Source of the DNA: Amia ocellicauda
Taxonomy: Eukaryota; Chordata; Actinopteri; Amiiformes; Amiidae
Reading direction: 5' to 3'
NCBI RefSeq assembly: GCF_036373705.1
Contig: NC_089851.1
Location: 55,423,940-55,487,939, forward strand
Length of the DNA: 64,000 nucleotides
Shown: positions 17,781-31,800 of the stretch, piece after piece
Layout of the letters: each line of letters opens with the position of its first letter
Position numbering within the stretch: the first letter of the stretch is position 1
Translations under genes and position numbers: made by a program
The notes under the pieces: generated by a model
The model's database searches: none
The model's input: only the letters and a program-made list of their open reading frames with translations
Told to the model about the DNA's origin: nothing

Positions 17781-20700
17781 TATCAATGACTCTCGATATC
17801 TAACTCTCTTACTTGCTATCGCTCCCCCAATGGTCAGTAGCATAGTAGCATAACAGCAGATCACGGACCACTGTCAATCAGATGCTTGCCTTGCCGTCCA
17901 TCCATCCATCCATCTATCTATCTATCTATCAATGACTCTCGATATCTAACTCTCTTACTTGCTATCGCTCCCCCAATGGTCAGTAGCATAGTAGCATAAC
18001 AGCAGATCACGGACCACTGTCAATCAGATGCTTGCCTTGCCGTCCATCCATCCATCTATCTATCTATCAATCTATCTATGACTCTTGATATCTAACTCTC
18101 TTGCTTGCTATCGCTCCCCCAATGGTCAGTAGCATAGTAGCATAACAGCAGATCACGGACCACTGTCACTCAGATGCTTGCCTTGCCGTCCATCCATCCA
18201 TCCATCTATCTATCTATCTATCAATGACTCTCGATATCTAACTCTCTTGCTTGCTATCGCTCCCCCAATGGTCAGTAGCATAGTAGCATAACAGCAGATC
18301 ACGGACCACTGTCAATCAGATGCTTGCCTTGCCGTCCATCCATCCATCTATCCATCTACCTATCTATGACTCTTGATATCTAACTCTCTTGCTTGCTATC
18401 GCTCCCCCAATGGTCAGTAGCATAGTAGCATAACAGCAGATCACGGACCACTGTCAATCAGATGCTTGCCTTGCCGTCCATCCATCCATCCATCTATCTA
18501 TCTATCTATGACTCTTGATATCTAACTCTCTTGCTTGATATCGCTCCCCCAATGGTCAGTAGCATAGTAGCATAACAGCAGATCTCGGACCACTGTCAAT
18601 CAGATGCTTGCCTTGCCGTCCATCCATCCACCCATCCATCTACCTATCTATGACTCTTGATATCTAACTCTCTTGCTTGCTATTGCTCCCCCAATGGTCA
18701 GTAGCATTGTAGCATAACAGCAGATCACGGACCAATGTCAATCAGATGCTTGCCTTGCCGTCCATCCATCCATCTATCTATCTATCTATGACTCTCGATA
18801 TCTAACTCTCTTGCTTGCTATCGCTCCCCCAATGGTCAGTAGCATAGTAGCATAACAGCAGATCACGGACCACTGTCAATCAGATGCTTGCCTTGCCGTC
18901 CATCCATCCATCTATCTATCTATCTATCTATGACTCTTGATATCTAACTCTCTTGCTTGCTATCGCTCCCCCAATGGTCAGTAGCATAGTAGCATAACAG
19001 CAGATCACGGACCACTGTCACTCAGATGCTTGCCTTGCCTTCCATCCATCCATCCATCTATCTATCTATCTATCAATGACTCTCGATATCTAACTCTCTT
19101 GCTTGCTATCGCTCCCCCAATGGTCAGTAGCATAGTAGCATAACAGCAGATCACGGACCACTGTCAATCAGATGCTTGCCTTGCCGTCCATCCATCCATC
19201 CATCTATCTATCTATCTATGACTCTTGACATCTAACTCTCTTGCTTGCTATCGCTCCCCCAATGGTCAGTAGCAAAGTAGCATAACAGCAGATCACGGAC
19301 CACTGTCAATCAGATGCTTGCCTTGCCGTCCATCCATCCACCCATCCATCTACCTATCTTTGACTCTTGATATCTAACTCTCTTGCTTGCTATCGCTCCC
19401 CCAATGGTCAGTAGCATAGTAGCATAACAGCAGATCACGGACCACTGTCAATCAGATGCTTGCCTTGCCGTCCATCCATCCATCCATCTATCTATCTATC
19501 TATGACTCTTGATATCTAACTCTCTTGCTTGATATCGCTCCCCCAATGGTCAGTAGCATAGTAGCATAACAGCAGATCTCGGACCACTGTCAATCAGATG
19601 CTTGCCTTGCCGTCCATCCATCCATCTATCTATCTATCTATCTATGACTCTTGATATCTAACTCTCTTGCTTGCTATTGCTCCCCCAATGGTCAGTAGCA
19701 TTGTAGCATAACAGCAGATCACGGACCAATGTCAATCAGATGCTTGCCTTGCCGTCCATCCATCCATCTATCTATCTATCTATCTATGACTCTCGATATC
19801 TAACTCTCTTGCTTGCTATCGCTCCCCCAATGGTCAGTAGCATAGTAGCATAACAGCAGATCACAGACCACTGTCAATCAGATGCTTGCCTTGCCGTCCA
19901 TCCATCCATCCATCTATCTATCAATCTATCAATGACTCTCGATATCTAACTCTCTTACTTGCTATCGCTCCCCCAATGGTCAGTAGCATAGTAGCATAAC
20001 AGCAGATCACGGACCACTGTCAATCAGATGCTTGCCTTGCCGTCCATCCATCCATCCATCTATCTATCTATCTATCTATGACTCTTGATATCTAACTCTC
20101 TTGCTTGCTATCGCTCCCCCAATGGTCAGTAGCATAGTAGCATAACAGCAGATCACGGACCACTGTCACTCAGATGCTTGCCTTGCCGTCCATCCATCCA
20201 TCCATCTATCTATCTATCTATCAATGACTCTCGATATCTAACTCTCTTGCTTGCTATCGCTCCCCCAATGGTCAGTAGCATAGTAGCATAACAGCAGATC
20301 ACGGACCACTGTCAATCAGATGCTTGCCTTGCCGTCCATCCATCCATCTATCCATCTACCTATCTATGACTCTTGATATCTAACTCTCTTGCTTGCTATC
20401 GCTCCCCCAATGGTCAGTAGCATAGTAGCATAACAGCAGATCACGGACCACTGTCAATCAGATGCTTGCCTTGCCGTCCATCCATCCATCCATCTATCTA
20501 TCTATCTATGACTCTTGATATCTAACTCTCTTGCTTGCTATCGCTCCCCCAATGGTCAGTAGCATAGTAGCATAACAGCAGATCACGGACCAATGTCAAT
20601 CAGATGCTTGCCTTGCCGTCCATCCATCCATCTATCTATCTATCTATCTATGACTCTCGATATCTAACTCTCTTGCTTGCTATCGCTCCCCCAATGGTCA

Positions 20701-22979
20701 GTAGCATAGTAGCATAACAGCAGATCACGGACCACTGTCAATCAGATGCTTGCCTTGCCGTCCATCCATCCATCCATCTATCTATCAATCTATCAATGAC
20801 TCTCGATATCTAACTCTCTTACTTGCTATCGCTCCCCCAATGGTCAGTAGCATAGTAGCATAACAGCAGATCACGGACCACTGTCAATCAGATGCTTGCC
20901 TTGCCGTCCATCCATCCATCCATCTATCTATCTATCTATCAATGACTCTCGATATCTAACTCTCTTACTTGCTATCGCTCCCCCAATGGTCAGTAGCATA
21001 GTAGCATAACAGCAGATCACGGACCACTGTCAATCAGATGCTTGCCTTGCCGTCCATCCATCCATCTATCTATCTATCTATCTATCTATGACTCTTGATA
21101 TCTAACTCTCTTGCTTGCTATCGCTCCCCCAATGGTCAGTAGCATAGTAGCATAACAGCAGATCACGGACCACTGTCACTCAGATGCTTGCCTTGCCGTC
21201 CATCCATCCATCCATCTATCTATCTATCTATCAATGACTCTCGATATCTAACTCTCTTGCTTGCTATCGCTCCCCCAATGGTCAGTAGCATAGTAGCATA
21301 ACAGCAGATCACGGACCACTGTCAATCAGATGCTTGCCTTGCCGTCCATCCATCCATCTATCTATCTATCTATCTATCTATGACTCTTGATATCTAACTC
21401 TCTTGCTTGCTATCGCTCCCCCAATGGTCAGTAGCAAAGTAGCATAACAGCAGATCACGGACCACTGTCAATCAGATGCTTGCCTTGCCGTCCATCCATC
21501 CACCCATCCATCTACCTATCTATGACTCTTGATATCTAACTCTCTTGCTTGCTATCGCTCCCCCAATGGTCAGTAGCATAGTAGCATAACAGCAGATCAC
21601 GGACCACTGTCAATCAGATGCTTGCCTTGCCGTCCATCCATCCATCCATCTATCTATCTATCTATGACTCTTGATATCTAACTCTCTTGCTTGATATCGC
21701 TCCCCCAATGGTCAGTAGCATAGTAGCATAACAGCAGATCTCGGACCACTGTCAATCAGATGCTTGCCTTGCCGTCCATCCATCCATCTATCTATCTATC
21801 TATCTATGACTCTTGATATCTAACTCTCTTGCTTGCTATTGCTCCCCCAATGGTCAGTAGCATTGTAGCATAACAGCAGATCACGGACCAATGTCAATCA
21901 GATGCTTGCCTTGCCGTCCATCCATCCATCTATCTATCTATCTATCTATGACTCTCGATATCTAACTCTCTTGCTTGCTATCGCTCCCCCAATGGTCAGT
22001 AGCATAGTAGCATAACAGCAGATCACGGACCACTGTCAATCAGATGCTTGCCTTGCCGTCCATCCATCCATCCATCTATCTATCAATCTATCAATGACTC
22101 TCGATATCTAACTCTCTTACTTGCTATCGCTCCCCCAATGGTCAGTAGCATAGTAGCATAACAGCAGATCACGGACCACTGTCAATCAGATGCTTGCCTT
22201 GCCGTCCATCCATCCATCCATCTATCTATCTATCTATCAATGACTCTCGATATCTAACTCTCTTACTTGCTATCGCTCCCCCAATGGTCAGTAGCATAGT
22301 AGCATAACAGCAGATCACGGACCACTGTCAATCAGATGCTTGCCTTGCCGTCCATCCATCCATCTATCTATCTATCTATCTATCTATGACTCTTGATATC
22401 TAACTCTCTTGCTTGCTATCGCTCCCCCAATGGTCAGTAGCATAGTAGCATAACAGCAGATCACGGACCACTGTCACTCAGATGCTTGCCTTGCCGTCCA
22501 TCCATCCATCCATCTATCTATCTATCTATCAATGACTCTCGATATCTAACTCTCTTGCTTGCTATCGCTCCCCCAATGGTCAGTAGCATAGTAGCATAAC
22601 AGCAGATCACGGACCACTGTCAATCAGATGCTTGCCTTGCCGTCCATCCATCCATCTATCCATCTACCTATCTATGACTCTTGATATCTAACTCTCTTGC
22701 TTGCTATCGCTCCCCCAATGGTCAGTAGCATAGTAGCATAACAGCAGATCACGGACCACTGTCAATCAGATGCTTGCCTTGCCGTCCATCCATCCATCCA
22801 TCTATCTATCTATCTATGACTCTTGATATCTAACTCTCTTGCTTGATATCGCTCCCCCAATGGTCAGTAGCATAGTAGCATAACAGCAGATCACGGACCA
22901 CTGTCAATCAGATGCTTGCCTTGCCGTCCATCCATCCATCTATCTATCTATCTATCTATGACTCTTGATATCTAACTCT

Positions 22980-25900
22980 CTTGCTTGCTATTGCTCCCCC
23001 AATGGTCAGTAGCATTGTAGCATAACAGCAGATCACGGACCAATGTCAATCAGATGCTTGCCTTGCCGTCCATCCATCCATCTATCTATCTATCTATCTA
23101 TGACTCTTGATATCTAACTCTCTTGCTTGCTATCGCTCCCCCAATGGTCAGTAGCATAGTAGCATAACAGCAGATCACGGACCACTGTCAATCAGATGCT
23201 TGCCTTGCCGTCCATCCATCCATCTATCTATCTATCTATCTATGACTCTTGATATCTAACTCTCTTGCTTGCTATCGCTCCCCCAATGGTCAGTAGCATA
23301 GTAGCATAACAGCAGATCACGGACCACTGTCAATCAGATGCTTGCCTTGCCGTCCATCCATCCATCCATCTATCTATCAATCTATCAATGACTCTCGATA
23401 TCTAACTCTCTTACTTGCTATCGCTCCCCCAATGGTCAGTAGCATAGTAGCATAACAGCAGATCACGGACCACTGTCAATCAGATGCTTGCCTTGCCGTC
23501 CATCCATCCATCTATCCATCTACCTATCTATGACTCTTGATATCTAACTCTCTTGCTTGCTATCGCTCCCCCAATGGTCAGTAGCATAGTAGCATAACAG
23601 CAGATCACGGACCACTGTCAATCAGATGCTTGCCTTGCCGTCCATCCATCCATCCATCTATCTATCTATCTATGACTCTTGATATCTAACTCTCTTGCTT
23701 GATATCGCTCCCCCAATGGTCAGTAGCATAGTAGCATAACAGCAGATCACGGACCACTGTCAATCAGATGCTTGCCTTGCCGTCCATCCATCCACCCATC
23801 CATCTACCTATCTATGACTCTTGATATCTAACTCTCTTGCTTGCTATCGCTCCCCCAATGGTCAGTAGCATAGTAGCATAACAGCAGATCACGGACCACT
23901 GTCAGTCAGATGCTTGCCTTGCCGTCCATCCATCCATCCATCTATCTATCTATCTATGACTCTTGATATCTAACTCTCTTGCTTGATATCGCTCCCCCAA
24001 TGGTCAGTAGCATAGTAGCATAACAGCAGATCTCGGACCACTGTCAATCAGATGCTTGCCTTGCCGTCCATCCATCCATCTATCTATCTATCTATCTATG
24101 ACTCTTGATATCTAACTCTCTTGCTTGCTATTGCTCCCCCAATGGTCAGTAGCATTGTAGCATAACAGCAGATCACGGACCAATGTCAATCAGATGCTTG
24201 CCTTGCCGTCCATCCATCCATCTATCTATCTATCTATCTATGACTCTCGATATCTAACTCTCTTGCTTGCTATCGCTCCCCCAATGGTCAGTAGCATAGT
24301 AGCATAACAGCAGATCACGGACCACTGTCAATCAGATGCTTGCCTTGCCGTCCATCCATCCATCCATCTATCTATCAATCTATCAATGACTCTCGATATC
24401 TAACTCTCTTACTTGCTATCGCTCCCCCAATGGTCAGTAGCATAGTAGCATAACAGCAGATCACGGACCACTGTCAATCAGATGCTTGCCTTGCCGTCCA
24501 TCCATCCATCTATCTATCTATCTATCTATCTATGACTCTTGATATCTAACTCTCTTGCTTGCTATCGCTCCCCCAATGGTCAGTAGCATAGTAGCATAAC
24601 AGCAGATCACGGACCACTGTCACTCAGATGCTTGCCTTGCCGTCCATCCATCCATCCATCTATCTATCTATCTATCAATGACTCTCGATATCTAACTCTC
24701 TTGCTTGCTATCGCTCCCCCAATGGTCAGTAGCATAGTAGCATAACAGCAGATCACGGACCACTGTCAATCAGATGCTTGCCTTGCCGTCCATCCATCCA
24801 TCTATCTATCTATCTATCTATCTATGACTCTTGATATCTAACTCTCTTGCTTGCTATCGCTCCCCCAATGGTCAGTAGCAAAGTAGCATAACAGCAGATC
24901 ACGGACCACTGTCAATCAGATGCTTGCCTTGCCGTCCATCCATCCACCCATCCATCTACCTATCTATGACTCTTGATATCTAACTCTCTTGCTTGCTATC
25001 GCTCCCCCAATGGTCAGTAGCATAGTAGCATAACAGCAGATCACGGACCACTGTCAATCAGATGCTTGCCTTGCCGTCCATCCATCCATCCATCTATCTA
25101 TCTATCTATGACTCTTGATATCTAACTCTCTTGCTTGATATCGCTCCCCCAATGGTCAGTAGCATAGTAGCATAACAGCAGATCTCGGACCACTGTCAAT
25201 CAGATGCTTGCCTTGCCGTCCATCCATCCATCTATCTATCTATCTATCTATGACTCTTGATATCTAACTCTCTTGCTTGCTATTGCTCCCCCAATGGTCA
25301 GTAGCATTGTAGCATAACAGCAGATCACGGACCAATGTCAATCAGATGCTTGCCTTGCCGTCCATCCATCCATCTATCTATCTATCTATCTATGACTCTC
25401 GATATCTAACTCTCTTGCTTGCTATCGCTCCCCCAATGGTCAGTAGCATAGTAGCATAACAGCAGATCACGGACCACTGTCAATCAGATGCTTGCCTTGC
25501 CGTCCATCCATCCATCCATCTATCTATCAATCTATCAATGACTCTCGATATCTAACTCTCTTACTTGCTATCGCTCCCCCAATGGTCAGTAGCATAGTAG
25601 CATAACAGCAGATCACGGACCACTGTCAATCAGATGCTTGCCTTGCCGTCCATCCATCCATCCATCTATCTATCTATCTATCAATGACTCTCGATATCTA
25701 ACTCTCTTACTTGCTATCGCTCCCCCAATGGTCAGTAGCATAGTAGCATAACAGCAGATCACGGACCACTGTCAATCAGATGCTTGCCTTGCCGTCCATC
25801 CATCCATCTATCTATCTATCTATCTATCTATGACTCTTGATATCTAACTCTCTTGCTTGCTATCGCTCCCCCAATGGTCAGTAGCATAGTAGCATAACAG

Positions 25901-28440
25901 CAGATCACGGACCACTGTCACTCAGATGCTTGCCTTGCCGTCCATCCATCCATCCATCTATCTATCTATCTATCAATGACTCTCGATATCTAACTCTCTT
26001 GCTTGCTATCGCTCCCCCAATGGTCAGTAGCATAGTAGCATAACAGCAGATCACGGACCACTGTCAATCAGATGCTTGCCTTGCCGTCCATCCATCCATC
26101 TATCCATCTACCTATCTATGACTCTTGATATCTAACTCTCTTGCTTGCTATCGCTCCCCCAATGGTCAGTAGCATAGTAGCGTAACAGCAGATCACGGAC
26201 CACTGTCAATCAGATGCTTGCCTTGCCGTCCATCCATCCATCCATCTATCTATCTATCTATGACTCTTGATATCTAACTCTCTTGCTTGATATCGCTCCC
26301 CCAATGGTCAGTAGCATAGTAGCATAACAGCAGATCACGGACCACTGTCAATCAGATGCTTGCCTTGCCGTCCATCCATCCATCTATCTATCTATCTATC
26401 TATGACTCTTGATATCTAACTCTCTTGCTTGCTATTGCTCCCCCAATGGTCAGTAGCATTGTAGCATAACAGCAGATCACGGACCAATGTCAATCAGATG
26501 CTTGCCTTGCCGTCCATCCATCCATCTATCTATCTATCTATCTATGACTCTTGATATCTAACTCTCTTGCTTGCTATCGCTCCCCCAATGGTCAGTAGCA
26601 TAGTAGCATAACAGCAGATCACGGACCACTGTCAATCAGATGCTTGCCTTGCCGTCCATCCATCCATCCATCTATCTATCAATCTATCAATGACTCTCGA
26701 TATCTAACTCTCTTACTTGCTATCGCTCCCCCAATGGTCAGTAGCATAGTAGCATAACAGCAGATCACGGACCACTGTCAATCAGATGCTTGCCTTGCCG
26801 TCCATCCATCCATCCATCTATCTATCTATCTATCAATGACTCTCGATATCTAACTCTCTTACTTGCTATCGCTCCCCCAATGGTCAGTAGCATAGTAGCA
26901 TAACAGCAGATCACGGACCACTGTCAATCAGATGCTTGCCTTGCCGTCCATCCATCCATCTATCCATCTACCTATCTATGACTCTTGATATCTAACTCTC
27001 TTGCTTGCTATCGCTCCCCCAATGGTCAGTAGCATAGTAGCATAACAGCAGATCACGGACCACTGTCAATCAGATGCTTGCCTTGCCGTCCATCCATCCA
27101 TCCATCTATCTATCTATCTATGACTCTTGATATCTAACTCTCTTGCTTGATATCGCTCCCCCAATGGTCAGTAGCATAGTAGCATAACAGCAGATCACGG
27201 ACCACTGTCAATCAGATGCTTGCCTTGCCGTCCATCCATCCATCTATCTATCTATCTATCTATGACTCTTGATATCTAACTCTCTTGCTTGCTATTGCTC
27301 CCCCAATGGTCAGTAGCATTGTAGCATAACAGCAGATCACGGACCAATGTCAATCAGATGCTTGCCTTGCCGTCCATCCATCCATCTATCTATCTATCTA
27401 TCTATGACTCTTGATATCTAACTCTCTTGCTTGCTATCGCTCCCCCAATGGTCAGTAGCATAGTAGCATAACAGCAGATCACGGACCACTGTCAATCAGA
27501 TGCTTGCCTTGCCGTCCATCCATCCATCCATCTATCTATCAATCTATCAATGACTCTCGATATCTAACTCTCTTACTTGCTATCGCTCCCCCAATGGTCA
27601 GTAGCATAGTAGCATAACAGCAGATCACGGACCACTGTCAATCAGATGCTTGCCTTGCCGTCCATCCATCCATCCATCTATCTATCTATCTATCAATGAC
27701 TCTCGATATCTAACTCTCTTACTTGCTATCGCTCCCCCAATGGTCAGTAGCATAGTAGCATAACAGCAGATCACGGACCACTGTCAATCAGATGCTTGCC
27801 TTGCCGTCCATCCATCCATCTATCCATCTACCTATCTATGACTCTTGATATCTAACTCTCTTACTTGCTATCGCTCCCCCAATGGTCAGTAGCATAGTAG
27901 CATAACAGCAGATCACGGACCACTGTCAATCAGATGCTTGCCTTGCCGTCCATCCATCCATCCATCTATCTATCTATCTATGACTCTTGATATCTAACTC
28001 TCTTGCTTGATATCGCTCCCCCAATGGTCAGTAGCATAGTAGCATAACAGCAGATCACGGACCACTGTCAATCAGATGCTTGCCTTGCCGTCCATCCATC
28101 CACCCATCCATCTACCTATCTATGACTCTTGATATCTAACTCTCTTGCTTGCTATCGCTCCCCCAATGGTCAGTAGCATAGTAGCATAACAGCAGATCAC
28201 GGACCACTGTCAATCAGATGCTTGCCTTGCCGTCCATCCATCCATCCATCTATCTATCTATCTATGACTCTTGATATCTAACTCTCTTGCTTGATATCGC
28301 TCCCCCAATGGTCAGTAGCATAGTAGCATAACAGCAGATCTCGGACCACTGTCAATCAGATGCTTGCCTTGCCGTCCATCCATCCATCTATCTATCTATC
28401 TATCTATGACTCTTGATATCTAACTCTCTTGCTTGCTATT
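22980..28440 (+). repeat. Region of regular 8-monomer higher-order repeats
   Basis: The CTATTGC/CATTGTAG/CCAATGTC monomer recurs at about 22,988, 24,128, 25,280, 26,432, 27,292 and 28,436. Spacings are 1,140, 1,152, 1,152, 860 and 1,144 bp, that is 8, 8, 8, 6 and 8 monomers. The monomers between follow a consistent class order. Confidence 0.8.
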
Positions 28441-28815
28441 GCTCCCCCAATGGTCAGTAGCATTGTAGCATAACAGCAGATCACGGACCAATGTCAATCA
28501 GATGCTTGCCTTGCCGTCCATCCATCCATCTATCTATCTATCTATCTATGACTCTCGATATCTAACTCTCTTGCTTGCTATCGCTCCCCCAATGGTCAGT
28601 AGCATAGTAGCATAACAGCAGATCACGGACCACTGTCAATCAGATGCTTGCCTTGCCGTCCATCCATCCATCCATCTATCTATCAATCTATCAATGACTC
28701 TCGATATCTAACTCTCTTACTTGCTATCGCTCCCCCAATGGTCAGTAGCATAGTAGCATAACAGCAGATCACGGACCACTGTCAATCAGATGCTTGCCTT
28801 GCCGTCCATCCATCC

Positions 28816-28818
<3 letters not shown>

Positions 28819-28857
<39 letters not shown>
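28819..28857 (+). repeat. Expanded TATC tract (39 bp)
   Basis: Precedes a CACTCAG monomer. Confidence 0.85.
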
Positions 28858-31800
28858 GACTCTTGATATCTAACTCTCTTGCTTGCTATCGCTCCCCCAA
28901 TGGTCAGTAGCATAGTAGCATAACAGCAGATCACGGACCACTGTCACTCAGATGCTTGCCTTGCCGTCCATCCATCCATCCATCTATCTATCTATCTATC
29001 AATTACTCTCGATATCTAACTCTCTTGCTTGCTATCGCTCCCCCAATGGTCATTAGCATAGTAGCATAACAGCAGATCACGGACCACTGTCAATCAGATG
29101 CTTGCCTTGCCGTCCATCCATCCATCTATCTATCTATCTATCTATCTATGACTCTTGATATCTAACTCTCTTGCTTGCTATCGCTCCCCCAATGGTCAGT
29201 AGCATAGTAGCATAACAGCAGATCACGGACCACTGTCACTCAGATGCTTGCCTTGCCGTCCATCCATCCATCCATCTATCTATCTATCTATCTATGACTC
29301 TTGATATCTAACTCTCTTGCTTGATATCGCTCCCCCAATGGTCAGTAGCATAGTAGCATAACAGCAGATCTCGGACCACTGTCAATCAGATGCTTGCCTT
29401 GCCGTCCATCCATCCATCTATCTATCTATCTATCTATGACTCTTGATATCTAACTCTCTTGCTTGCTATTGCTCCCCCAATGGTCAGTAGCATTGTAGCA
29501 TAACAGCAGATCACGGACCAATGTCAATCAGATGCTTGCCTTGCCGTCCATCCATCCATCTATCTATCTATCTATCTATGACTCTCGATATCTAACTCTC
29601 TTGCTTGCTATCGCTCCCCCAATGGTCAGTAGCATAGTAGCATAACAGCAGATCACGGACCACTGTCAATCAGATGCTTGCCTTGCCGTCCATCCATCCA
29701 TCCATCTATCTATCAATCTATCAATGACTCTCGATATCTAACTCTCTTACTTGCTATCGCTCCCCCAATGGTCAGTAGCATAGTAGCATAACAGCAGATC
29801 ACGGACCACTGTCAATCAGATGCTTGCCTTGCCGTCCATCCATCCATCCATCTATCTATCTATCTATCAATGACTCTCGATATCTAACTCTCTTACTTGC
29901 TATCGCTCCCCCAATGGTCAGTAGCATAGTAGCATAACAGCAGATCACGGACCACTGTCAATCAGATGCTTGCCTTGCCGTCCATCCATCCATCTATCTA
30001 TCTATCTATCTATCTATGACTCTTGATATCTAACTCTCTTGCTTGCTATCGCTCCCCCAATGGTCAGTAGCATAGTAGCATAACAGCAGATCACGGACCA
30101 CTGTCACTCAGATGCTTGCCTTGCCGTCCATCCATCCATCCATCCATCTATCTATCTATCTATCAATGACTCTCGATATCTAACTCTCTTGCTTGCTATC
30201 GCTCCCCCAATGGTCAGTAGCATAGTAGCATAACAGCAGATCACGGACCACTGTCAATCAGATGCTTGCCTTGCCGTCCATCCATCCATCTATCCATCTA
30301 CCTATCTATGACTCTCGATATCTAACTCTCTTACTTGCTATCGCTCCCCCAATGGTCAGTAGCATAGTAGCATAACAGCAGATTACGGACCACTGTCAAT
30401 CAGATGCTTGCCTTGCCGTCCATCCATCCATCTATCCATCTACCTATCTATGACTCTTGATATCTAACTCTCTTGCTTGCTATCGCTCCCCCAATGGTCA
30501 GTAGCATAGTAGCATAACAGCAGATCACGGACCACTGTCAATCAGATGCTTGCCTTGCCGTCCATCCATCCATCCATCTATCTATCTATCTATGACTCTT
30601 GATATCTAACTCTCTTGCTTGATATCGCTCCCCCAATGGTCAGTAGCATAGTAGCATAACAGCAGATCACGGACCACTGTCAATCAGATGCTTGCCTTGC
30701 CGTCCATCCATCCACCCATCCATCTACCTATCTATGACTCTTGATATCTAACTCTCTTGCTTGCTATCGCTCCCCCAATGGTCAGTAGCATAGTAGCATA
30801 ACAGCAGATCACGGACCACTGTCAATCAGATGCTTGCCTTGCCGTCCATCCATCCATCCATCTATCTATCTATCTATGACTCTTGATATCTAACTCTCTT
30901 GCTTGATATCGCTCCCCCAATGGTCAGTAGCATAGTAGCATAACAGCAGATCTCGGACCACTGTCAATCAGATGCTTGCCTTGCCGTCCATCCATCCATC
31001 TATCTATCTATCTATCTATGACTCTTGATATCTAACTCTCTTGCTTGCTATTGCTCCCCCAATGGTCAGTAGCATTGTAGCATAACAGCAGATCACGGAC
31101 CAATGTCAATCAGATGCTTGCCTTGCCGTCCATCCATCCATCTATCTATCTATCTATCTATGACTCTCGATATCTAACTCTCTTGCTTGCTATCGCTCCC
31201 CCAATGGTCAGTAGCATAGTAGCATAACAGCAGATCACGGACCACTGTCAATCAGATGCTTGCCTTGCCGTCCATCCATCCATCCATCTATCTATCAATC
31301 TATCAATGACTCTCGATATCTAACTCTCTTACTTGCTATCGCTCCCCCAATGGTCAGTAGCATAGTAGCATAACAGCAGATCACGGACCACTGTCAATCA
31401 GATGCTTGCCTTGCCGTCCATCCATCCATCCATCTATCTATCTATCTATCAATGACTCTCGATATCTAACTCTCTTACTTGCTATCGCTCCCCCAATGGT
31501 CAGTAGCATAGTAGCATAACAGCAGATCACGGACCACTGTCAATCAGATGCTTGCCTTGCCGTCCATCCATCCATCTATCTATCTATCTATCTATCTATG
31601 ACTCTTGATATCTAACTCTCTTGCTTGCTATCGCTCCCCCAATGGTCAGTAGCATAGTAGCATAACAGCAGATCACGGACCACTGTCACTCAGATGCTTG
31701 CCTTGCCGTCCATCCATCCATCCATCTATCTATCTATCTATCAATGACTCTCGATATCTAACTCTCTTGCTTGCTATCGCTCCCCCAATGGTCAGTAGCA